Shown one piece after another: positions 1 through 6,604 of a stretch of 12,687 bases of DNA. The stretch comes from JBGAMH01 sp044222045 (GTDB lineage: Bacteria; Eisenbacteria; RBG-16-71-46). The notes below the pieces were generated by a model that was given only the letters and a program-made list of their open reading frames with translations, did no database searches and was not told the origin of the DNA. The stretch covers positions 1-12,687 of the forward strand of contig JBGAOB010000120.1 of assembly GCA_044222045.1 (NCBI GenBank). The letters are read 5' to 3'. Made by a program: the position numbers and the translations under genes. Each line of letters starts with the position of its first letter. Positions within the stretch are counted from its first letter, which is position 1.

Positions 1-2610
1 CGCGTGCAGCGCACGCAGAGCCCGCGCTACCACATCGCGCTCGCCGGCGAGCCGCGCCCGGTCAGCTTCGGCACCGTGGTCACCGCACCGGCGTACGCCC
101 GCCTGCCCGAGCAGGCCGGCAGCAGCACGAGCGGCGACGTGTCCGCGCTGCGCGGCTCGCGCGTGCGCGTGGAGGTGACGTTCGACCGCGACCTCGAGCA
201 GCTCGCCTCGTCGGGCGCCGGCGGCGACCAGCGCTGGCAGCAGGTGACCCCGCGCCGCTGGCGCGGCTCGCTGCCCGTGATGGCGGACGGCGAGTACACG
301 CTGAACGCGGTCGCGGCGAGCGGCCGCACGCGTACGCGTTACGCGCTGCACGCGCTGGACGACGCACCGCCCATGATCTCGGTGGCCGACCCGATGGGCG
401 ACCTCGACCTGCCGGCCGGCCAACGCGTGCCGTTCGACGTGCAGGTGCAGGACGACCTCGGGCTGGCGCAGCTGCGCCTGCAGTGGCGCAAGGACGCCGG
501 CTCGCCGTGGACGAACGTGCCCGTGGCCGCCTTCCGCGGCGACCGCGAAGCGCGCGTCACCTCGGCCTGGGACGCGTCGGTGCTCGCGCTGCTGCCGGGC
601 GAGAGCGGCACGTTTCGTTTCGAGGTCACCGACGGCAACACGGTGAGCGGCCCGGGCCGCGCGGTCAGCCCCGAGTTCCGGCTGCGGTTCCCTTCGCTCG
701 CCGACCTGTACCGCAGCGTGGACGACGAGCAGTCGCGCGCCCAGCAGTCGCTGGAGCGGGTGGCCGACCAGTCGCGCGAGCTGCAGAAACGCCTCGAGCA
801 GTTGCAGCGCACCGCGCCGCGCGGGCAGCAGAGCGACACGCCGCGCTTCGAGCGCAGCGAGGAGATGCGCAAGACGCTCGAGCGCCAGCAGGAGATCACA
901 CGCCAGATCGAGCAGGCCGCTCAGCAGGTGCAGCGCTCGCTCGACAACGCCGAGGAGCGCCAGGCGTTCCGCGAGGAACTGCAGAACAAGCTCCGCGAGA
1001 TGGCCGAGCTCATGAAGCAGATCCAGTCGCAGGAGCTGAAGGACGCCGTGCGGCGCATGCAGCAGGCGCTCGAGAAGATGGATCCGCGCCAGCAGGAGAT
1101 GTCGCTGGAGCAGATGAAGCAGCAGAACAAGGAGATGATGCAGAACCTGCAGCGCTCGATCGAGCTGCTGAAGCAGCTGCGCGACGAGGAGCGGATGGAG
1201 GCGCTCGCGCGCCGCGCCGAGGAGCTGAAGGCGCGCCAGGACCAGCTCAACCGCGAGCACGGCGAGCGCGCGCAGGATCGCGCGCAGCCGAGCAAGCCCA
1301 CCGAGCCCAAGGGCGACCCGGCACTCGCCGAGCGCCAGCGCGAGGCGGCCGAGCAGTCGAAGCAGCTCGCCGAGGACGCGCGGGAGGCCGCCGAGGACGC
1401 GAGCCAGCCCGAAGCGAAGGAAGGCCTGCAGCAGGCGGCCGAGGAGCTGTCGGAGAACGCGTCGCAGGAGCAGCAGCAGGCCGCCGAGGAGAGCGAGCGG
1501 CAGCAGGACATGCGCGCCTCCAAGAGCGGGCAGCAGGCGAGCCAGAGCCTCGACCGCGCGGCGCAGAAGATGGACCAGGCGGCGCGCTCGCAGTCGGGCG
1601 CCGATGCCGCGCGCGACCTGAGCGCCATGCGCAGCGCCGCGCGCGACCTGCTGGCGCTGCAGCAGTCGGCGCAGGAGAACCTGTCGTCCAACGCGAGCCC
1701 CTCCGACCAGTCGAACCGCCAGACCGACCTGTCCGAGGGCGTCGCGCGCGTGGCCGATTCGCTGTCGGCACTCAGCAAGCGCACGCCGTTCCTGTCGCCC
1801 GAAGCGCAGCGCGCGCTCGGGCAGGCGATGCGCGGGCTGCAGCAGTCGGGCCGGGAGTTGTCGCAGGGCAACCGCGCGCGCGCCGAGCAGGAGGGCCAGG
1901 GCGCGCAGGCGGCGCTGAACGCCGCCGTGCTGTCGTTGCGCGAGGGCGAGTCCAACATGTGCAACAACCCGGGGCAGGGCAAGCCCAAGCCGGGCGCCAA
2001 GCCGAATCCCAGCGGTCAGCCGCAGCCGGGCGGCAAGCAGCCCGGGCAGAAGCCGGGCGAGCAGTCCGCACGCGAGCAGATGGGCCAGATGGGCCGCGAC
2101 CAGGGGATGCTGAACCAGCGTTCGCGTGACCTGGCCCGCCGGCTGAGCGAGCAGACGCAGATGAGTGCCGGCGACCAGGCGGAACTGCGCCGGCTCGCCG
2201 ACGAGCAGGCGCGCATCCGCGAGCAGCTCGAGGGCGTGCAGCGGTCCGAGGAAGAGCGCAAGACGCTGCTCGGGCAGCTCGACCAGACGCACCGCGACAT
2301 GCAGCAGGTGGAGGAAGCGCTGCGCTCCGGCCGGGTGGGCGACGCACTCGAGGACCAGCAGATCCGGATCCTGTCGCGGCTGCTCGACGCGCAGCGCTCG
2401 CTGAACCGCCGCGACTTCGACCCCGAGCGCGAGGCGCGCCACGCCACCGACGTCACGCACGGCTCCGCGCCCGAGCTGCCCGGATCACTGCTGCAGTCGG
2501 CCGACCGCCTGCGCCAGGGCCTGCTCAAGGCGGGCGCCGACCGCTACCCGGCGCAGTACCGCCCGTTCGTCGAGGCGTACCTGCGCGCGCTGAACGGGAG
2601 CCCTCGGTGA
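1..2610 (+). CDS. DUF4175-like envelope protein with a long coiled coil (5' end outside window)
   Basis: The frame is open from the first base, so the N-terminus lies upstream and the GTG at 4 is probably internal. Residue numbers here count from that GTG. About residues 15-230 look like beta-sandwich (Ig-like) modules with phrases such as DDLGLAQLRLQWRK, typical of the extracytoplasmic part of DUF4175 proteins. Residues 235-650 are almost entirely charged and Gln-rich helix, predicted as long coiled coil. A Pro/Gly/Lys-rich linker follows at about 655-690, just after the only cysteine (C653), then a second helical block to the end. DUF4175 proteins normally begin with two or three membrane helices, which would be in the missing part, so the visible portion is probably periplasmic. 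From memory, the family often neighbours MoxR, DUF58 and VWA genes; those would lie upstream. No enzymatic motif is seen and the function is unknown. The stop overlaps the next gene's start in GTGA, suggesting translational coupling. Confidence 0.8.
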   Translation, partial: RVQRTQSPRYHIALAGEPRPVSFGTVVTAPAYARLPEQAGSSTSGDVSALRGSRVRVEVTFDRDLEQLASSGAGGDQRWQQVTPRRWRGSLPVMADGEYTLNAVAASGRTRTRYALHALDDAPPMISVADPMGDLDLPAGQRVPFDVQVQDDLGLAQLRLQWRKDAGSPWTNVPVAAFRGDREARVTSAWDASVLALLPGESGTFRFEVTDGNTVSGPGRAVSPEFRLRFPSLADLYRSVDDEQSRAQQSLERVADQSRELQKRLEQLQRTAPRGQQSDTPRFERSEEMRKTLERQQEITRQIEQAAQQVQRSLDNAEERQAFREELQNKLREMAELMKQIQSQELKDAVRRMQQALEKMDPRQQEMSLEQMKQQNKEMMQNLQRSIELLKQLRDEERMEALARRAEELKARQDQLNREHGERAQDRAQPSKPTEPKGDPALAERQREAAEQSKQLAEDAREAAEDASQPEAKEGLQQAAEELSENASQEQQQAAEESERQQDMRASKSGQQASQSLDRAAQKMDQAARSQSGADAARDLSAMRSAARDLLALQQSAQENLSSNASPSDQSNRQTDLSEGVARVADSLSALSKRTPFLSPEAQRALGQAMRGLQQSGRELSQGNRARAEQEGQGAQAALNAAVLSLREGESNMCNNPGQGKPKPGAKPNPSGQPQPGGKQPGQKPGEQSAREQMGQMGRDQGMLNQRSRDLARRLSEQTQMSAGDQAELRRLADEQARIREQLEGVQRSEEERKTLLGQLDQTHRDMQQVEEALRSGRVGDALEDQQIRILSRLLDAQRSLNRRDFDPEREARHATDVTHGSAPELPGSLLQSADRLRQGLLKAGADRYPAQYRPFVEAYLRALNGSPR

Positions 2611-4280
2611 AGCGACGGCTCGCGCTGCTCTGCGCGCTGGGACTGATCGCGGGTGCGGCGCACGCGCAGCGCGCGGCGGATCCCCGCATGCGGCTGGCGA
2701 TGCCGCCCGACCTGGCGCCGCCGCGGCCCGGACCCGAGAGCCGCCTGATCGACCTGCTGCCGCTCGAAGGCGCGCCCCGCACGCAGAGTCGCGTTCCGGC
2801 GCTGCCCCCGGCGGCGATGCAGCGCCTGCAGTCCGCCACCGGGCTGCGACAGCTCGGGCTCGGCGACCGCGCGCGCGACTCGCTCGCCGTGCTCGACCGC
2901 GCCTGGCCGCACCACCCGATCATCGTCACCGAACGCGTGCGCGCCGAACTGCAGCGCCGCGACTTCGCGTCCGCCGAGAAGCTGGCGCGCGCCGAGCGCG
3001 GCCGCGACTCGCTGCTGGTGGCGCGCGAACTGGCGGTGGCGCTCGACGGCCTCGGGCGCTCGCGCGAGGCGCTCGAAGTGGCGATGACCGCGCTCGCCGC
3101 CTCGCCCGCGGAAGCCGACTGGGCCTCGCTCGTGCTGATGGTGGCGGGTGCGCGGGACTGGCGCGTGGCGCGCGACGTGCTGAAGCCGGTGTTCGACAAA
3201 CGCCCCCACAGCGTGCAGGTGGCGTACGCGTACTCGATCCCGTTGATCAAGCTCGGGCAGTCGGCCGAGGCCATGCGCGTGATCACTCCGCTCGACCGGC
3301 CCTCGCGCCAGTCGCCGCGCCGGCTGCGCCTGAGCGACGAACTGCTGCAGATGGCCACCGCCGCCGACACCGCCGCCGCGTTCGAGGCGCTGTGGAGCGT
3401 TTCGGGCGATCGCGCGCTCGACGAGAGCTACCGGCGCTACGGCGCGCGGCGCGCGTGGGAGCTGTCGGTGGCACGCGGCGCCGCGAGCACGGCCGCGCCG
3501 CGCTTCATGCGCGAGTTGTCCGACGTGCCAGCCGCGCGCTGGGGCGCCGACCTCGCCGTGGGCCTGGCGCGCGCACTGCGCGAGGCCGGTCGCGCCACCG
3601 AGGCCCGAGCCCTGCTCGCCGGGCTCGGCGACGGCGGCACGCCCGAAAGCCGGCTCGAGCGCGCGTACACCGACCTCCGCGACGGCGTCTCGAGTGCGGC
3701 CATCGCCCGGCTCGATACGCTGGCGCAGACCTGGCCCGAAGCGCGATTCGCGCTCGCCGAGGCGCAGTTCTGGGCGGGCGACATGGACTCCGCGCTCGCG
3801 AACTACGCTCGCGCCTCCGAGAACCCGCAGAGCGACCACGCGGGCGTCGCGCTGGATCGCACCTACCTGCTCGAGGACTTCGGCCACCAGCCGGCGCTGA
3901 GGGTGCTCGGCCGCATCGAGTACGAGAGTTGGCGCGGAGACGCCGCGAAGGCGCGGGCGATGAACGACTCGCTGTACGCGTCGATGAAGCCGTCGGACCC
4001 GCTGTGGGACGAGGTCGCGATGCGTGCGGGCGAGCAGCGCCTGGCCGCGAACGACGCCCGCGGCGCGCTGGTGCCGCTGATGGCGCTGGCCGAGACCCAC
4101 CCCGCCGCGCGCCTGGCGCCGCGCGCCCGGCAGCGGGCCGGCGACGCGTGGCTCGCGCTCGGCGATCCCGCGCGCGCGCTCGAGCAGTACGAGGAGTGCC
4201 TCGCGCGCTACCCGCGCGCGTGGAACGCGGCCGAGGTGCGGCGCCGCGTGGAAGCCCTGCGCAAGGAACGGAGACCCTGA
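2607..4280 (+). CDS. Exported tetratricopeptide-repeat protein
   Basis: The 557-residue product starts with a clear Sec signal peptide: MKRR, a hydrophobic stretch, then cleavage expected after AHA (about residue 20). The mature protein is therefore periplasmic or surface-exposed. The rest is nearly all helical, with degenerate TPR-like pairs from about residue 70 onward. The best repeat is near the C-terminus (residues 508-541, GDAWLALGDPARALEQYEEC and following), with the usual small/aromatic TPR pattern. No catalytic motif is visible. TPR arrays act as protein-binding scaffolds, so the likely job is assembling partners encoded by its neighbours; that is inference. The GTG start is chosen because GGGAG at 2596-2600 lies six bases upstream and because the signal peptide starts there. 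It overlaps the upstream stop by four bases, and its own TGA overlaps the next ATG (TGATG). Confidence 0.85.
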   Translation: MKRRLALLCALGLIAGAAHAQRAADPRMRLAMPPDLAPPRPGPESRLIDLLPLEGAPRTQSRVPALPPAAMQRLQSATGLRQLGLGDRARDSLAVLDRAWPHHPIIVTERVRAELQRRDFASAEKLARAERGRDSLLVARELAVALDGLGRSREALEVAMTALAASPAEADWASLVLMVAGARDWRVARDVLKPVFDKRPHSVQVAYAYSIPLIKLGQSAEAMRVITPLDRPSRQSPRRLRLSDELLQMATAADTAAAFEALWSVSGDRALDESYRRYGARRAWELSVARGAASTAAPRFMRELSDVPAARWGADLAVGLARALREAGRATEARALLAGLGDGGTPESRLERAYTDLRDGVSSAAIARLDTLAQTWPEARFALAEAQFWAGDMDSALANYARASENPQSDHAGVALDRTYLLEDFGHQPALRVLGRIEYESWRGDAAKARAMNDSLYASMKPSDPLWDEVAMRAGEQRLAANDARGALVPLMALAETHPAARLAPRARQRAGDAWLALGDPARALEQYEECLARYPRAWNAAEVRRRVEALRKERRP

Positions 4281-5884
4281 TGCGTACCCTGCGTGGAGGA
4301 TCCGGCGGGCTGTCGCCGGGCGGACGCCCCGTGATGCGGCCACTCGGGCCGTTCGGCGGCGTGCTCGCGGTGGCCGGCATCGCGGTGGCCGCGGTGGTGG
4401 CGTTGCTCGGGTTGGGTCTCGCGCTGCTGATGCTGCCGTTCGCGCGCAAGCAGGTGCACGTGTTCCGCATGGGCGTGCCTCGGCCGGGCCCGGGCGGCCC
4501 GGCGCCCGACGACGCGCGCCGCGTGGACGCGGGCGATCCGTCGGTGCAGCCCGAAGCGAAGGCCGACGCACCGCCGCCGGGCGACGGCGGCGCGAAGCGC
4601 TACCGCTCGTACGCCGAGGTGGTCGAGGCGCTGCCGCTGGCGTTCCTGCTGGGCGCGCTGCTGCTGATGGGCTCGGCCGCGCCGTCGTACGCCAAGCTGC
4701 TCGTGCCCATGGACGACGCGCAGACGGATCACCTGAAAGCCTACGGGCTCACGTTCTGGGTGCTCGAGCAGGGCGAGACGTGCGAGTGGCTGCTGAACTA
4801 CCGCGGCGGCTCGTTCCTGCTGCCCGAGTCGCCCGCCGTGCAGCGCGAGGCGAACATCCGCGGCGTCACGCTGGAGCCGTGCCCCGGCTCCACCGAGGCG
4901 CAGATCCGAGCGTCGCTCGCCGACGAGAACATGGAGTCGGTCAAGCTCGAGAAGGCGCCCAAGGTGGCCGTGTACATCCCGCCGAACGCGCCGCCGTGGG
5001 ACGACGCGGTGACGCTGGCCATGGACTACGCGCAGATCCCGTACGAGCGCGTGTGGGACGAGGAAGTGCTGCGCGGCGACCTGTCGAAGGTCGACTGGCT
5101 GCACCTGCACCACGAGGACTTCACCGGCCAGCACGGCAAGTTCTGGGCGGCCTACCACACGTTTCCGTGGTACCAGGAAGAGGAGCAGGTGCAGAAGTCG
5201 ATGGCCGCCAAGCTGGGCTTCGCCAAGGTCACGCAGCTCAAGGCGGCCGTGGCCGTGACGATCAAGGACTGGGTCGGCAAGGGCGGGTTCCTGTTCGCGA
5301 TGTGCTCGGCCACCGACACGTACGACATCGCGCTGGCCGCGCAGGGCGTGGACATCGCCGACGTCGTGTACGACGGCGACCCGCAGGACCCGGCCGCGCA
5401 GCAGAAGCTCGACTTCTCGCGCACCCTCGCGTTCACGAACTTCCGACTCGAGCCCGATCCGATCGCCTACCGCTTCAGCGACATCGACGTGACGCAGGAG
5501 GCGAATCAGCGCGGGCCGAACACGCTGTTCACGCTGTTCGAGTTCAGCGCGAAGCAGGACCCCGTGCCCACGATGCTCGTGCAGGACCACGTGAACGCGG
5601 TGCCCGAGTTCCTCGGCCAGAGCACCGGCTTCCGGCGCAGCAAGCTCAAGCCCGGCGTGCTCGTGCTGGGCGAAGTCGAGGGCACCGACGAGGTGAAGTA
5701 CGTGCACGGGCAGTTCGGTCGCGGCACGTTCACGTTCCTCGGCGGGCACGACCCCGAGGACTACCAGCACATGGTGGGCGATCCGGAGACGAAGCTGGAC
5801 CAGTTCCCGCACTCGCCCGGCTACCGGCTGATCCTGAACAACGTGTTGTTCCCCGCGGCGGAGAAGAAGAAGCAGCGCACGTAA
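4280..5884 (+). CDS. Membrane-anchored protein of the family usually (mis)labelled 'asparagine synthetase B'; GATase1/ThuA-like fold suspected
   Basis: The 534-residue product has two parts. Residues 1-137 carry a hydrophobic helix (about 27-54), a Pro/Gly/Asp-rich loop (65-105) and a second hydrophobic segment (117-137) ending APSYA, which resembles a signal peptide with an AxA site. Residues 138-534 strongly resemble, from memory, a conserved Bacteroidota protein annotated asparagine synthetase B: LLVPMDDAQTDHLKAYG, LNYRGGSF, DWLHLHHEDFTGQ, LFAMCSATDTYDIAL, GGHDPEDYQH and a C-terminus SPGYRLILNNVLFP followed by a basic KKKQRT tail. It lacks the Cys-1 glutaminase start and the SGGxDS ATP site of real asparagine synthetases, so that name should not be used functionally. 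C342 sits where a GATase1 nucleophile elbow would put it, and FGRGTFTFLGGHDPE recalls the ThuA end motif; this fold is inference. The ATG at 4280 has GGAG at 4270-4273. A GTG at 4619 (residue 114) is an alternative start giving only the second hydrophobic segment. Confidence 0.8.
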   Translation: MRTLRGGSGGLSPGGRPVMRPLGPFGGVLAVAGIAVAAVVALLGLGLALLMLPFARKQVHVFRMGVPRPGPGGPAPDDARRVDAGDPSVQPEAKADAPPPGDGGAKRYRSYAEVVEALPLAFLLGALLLMGSAAPSYAKLLVPMDDAQTDHLKAYGLTFWVLEQGETCEWLLNYRGGSFLLPESPAVQREANIRGVTLEPCPGSTEAQIRASLADENMESVKLEKAPKVAVYIPPNAPPWDDAVTLAMDYAQIPYERVWDEEVLRGDLSKVDWLHLHHEDFTGQHGKFWAAYHTFPWYQEEEQVQKSMAAKLGFAKVTQLKAAVAVTIKDWVGKGGFLFAMCSATDTYDIALAAQGVDIADVVYDGDPQDPAAQQKLDFSRTLAFTNFRLEPDPIAYRFSDIDVTQEANQRGPNTLFTLFEFSAKQDPVPTMLVQDHVNAVPEFLGQSTGFRRSKLKPGVLVLGEVEGTDEVKYVHGQFGRGTFTFLGGHDPEDYQHMVGDPETKLDQFPHSPGYRLILNNVLFPAAEKKKQRT

Positions 5885-5899
5885 CCGGGAGCCGCGCCG

Positions 5900-6466
5900 A
5901 TGGCCCGATCCGACGACCTGCACGCCCTGCCGCCCGGCCTGCCCGTGCCCGAGGACGACGGCGCGTGCGACCACCTGCCGGGCGCGCTCCTGCCCGCGAT
6001 CGCGCTGCCCACCACGCTCGGCGACCAGGTGGACTTCTCGGCGCTCCGCGGCCGCACGGTGATCTACGCCTACCCGCGCACCGGCCTTCCCACGGAGGAC
6101 CCGCCGGCGGGCTGGGACCGGATCCCGGGCGCGCGTGGCTGCACGCCGCAGTCCTGCGCGTTCCGCGACCACCACACCGAACTCCGCGCCCTGGGCGCCG
6201 GGGTGTTCGGGCTCAGCACGAATCCCCCCGCGCACCAGCGCGAGGCGGCCGAGCGGCTGCACCTGCCGTTCGCGCTCGCGAGCGACGAGTCGCTGGCGCT
6301 CACGCACACGCTGCGCCTGCCGACGTTCGAGGTGGCGGGCCTGACGCTGCTCCGGCGCTTCACGCTGATCGTGCGCGACGGCGTGATCGAGCACGTGCGC
6401 TACCCGGTGTTCCCGCCGGACGCCGACGCCGACGCCGTCGTGGCGTGGCTGCACGATCGCCGCTGA
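5900..6466 (+). CDS. Peroxiredoxin, BCP/PrxQ-like subfamily
   Basis: A 188-residue thioredoxin-fold peroxidase expected to reduce hydrogen peroxide or alkyl hydroperoxides using thioredoxin. The motif GCTPQSCAFRDHH supplies a likely peroxidatic C81 and resolving C86 with the five-residue spacing of BCP/PrxQ enzymes. A third cysteine (C23) is in DDGACDHLPG. Between the strand ending YPR (58-60) and the active site there is a longer loop (61-80, including PPAGWDRIPGARG) than in classical BCP. The Thr three residues before the peroxidatic Cys is replaced by Ala (A78). The segment RRFTLIVRDG (152-161) matches the usual late strand with its Arg. No signal peptide is seen, so it is cytoplasmic. ATG 5900 is preceded by GGGAG (5887-5891) and lies 15 nt after the upstream stop, so it is probably the last gene of the same operon, ahead of the inverted repeat at 6552-6588. 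Confidence 0.88.
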   Translation: MARSDDLHALPPGLPVPEDDGACDHLPGALLPAIALPTTLGDQVDFSALRGRTVIYAYPRTGLPTEDPPAGWDRIPGARGCTPQSCAFRDHHTELRALGAGVFGLSTNPPAHQREAAERLHLPFALASDESLALTHTLRLPTFEVAGLTLLRRFTLIVRDGVIEHVRYPVFPPDADADAVVAWLHDRR

Positions 6467-6551
6467 CGGCGCGCCCGCGGGTCGCGGAAGCGGATCGTAT
6501 CGCGCGGGAACGGGCGGGCCGCGGCCGCGCGCGATGCAGCCGACACGACGC

Positions 6552-6588
6552 ACGACGCCCCGGAGGAGCGATCCCCCCGGGGCGTCGT
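6552..6588. terminator. Inverted repeat between convergent genes, probable bidirectional terminator
   Basis: Arms ACGACGCCCCGG (6552-6563) and CCGGGGCGTCGT (6577-6588) are perfectly complementary over 12 bp, and a GG/CC extension inside leaves a small loop. It lies between the stop of the peroxiredoxin gene (6466) and the minus-strand stop of the OmpA-type gene (6605), where both transcripts should end. There is no long T-run on either side, so intrinsic termination may be incomplete or assisted. Confidence 0.7.
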
Positions 6589-6604
6589 GACTTCTCCGGT
6601 GCGG

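Noticed and set aside
3392..4279. Upstream in-frame extension of the GATase1-like gene through the TPR gene
   Set aside because: The extension is an Arg/Ala-rich shadow of the TPR gene; the ATG at 4280 has its own ribosome site and overlaps the upstream stop.
2544..4571. 675-codon open frame on the minus strand opposite the TPR and anchor-protein genes
   Set aside because: Stop codons are rare in DNA this GC-rich. The translation is Arg/His/Ala-rich with no domain, and the plus-strand genes are well supported.
4280..5884. Genuine asparagine synthetase
   Set aside because: No N-terminal Cys glutaminase and no SGGxDS ATP site; resemblance is only to a misnamed family.
4208..6553. 781-codon minus-strand frame opposite the conserved GATase1-like and peroxiredoxin genes
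   Set aside because: Compositional shadow, with a biased Arg/Val/Leu/His content and no motif; it crosses two unrelated plus-strand genes and the intergenic inverted repeat.
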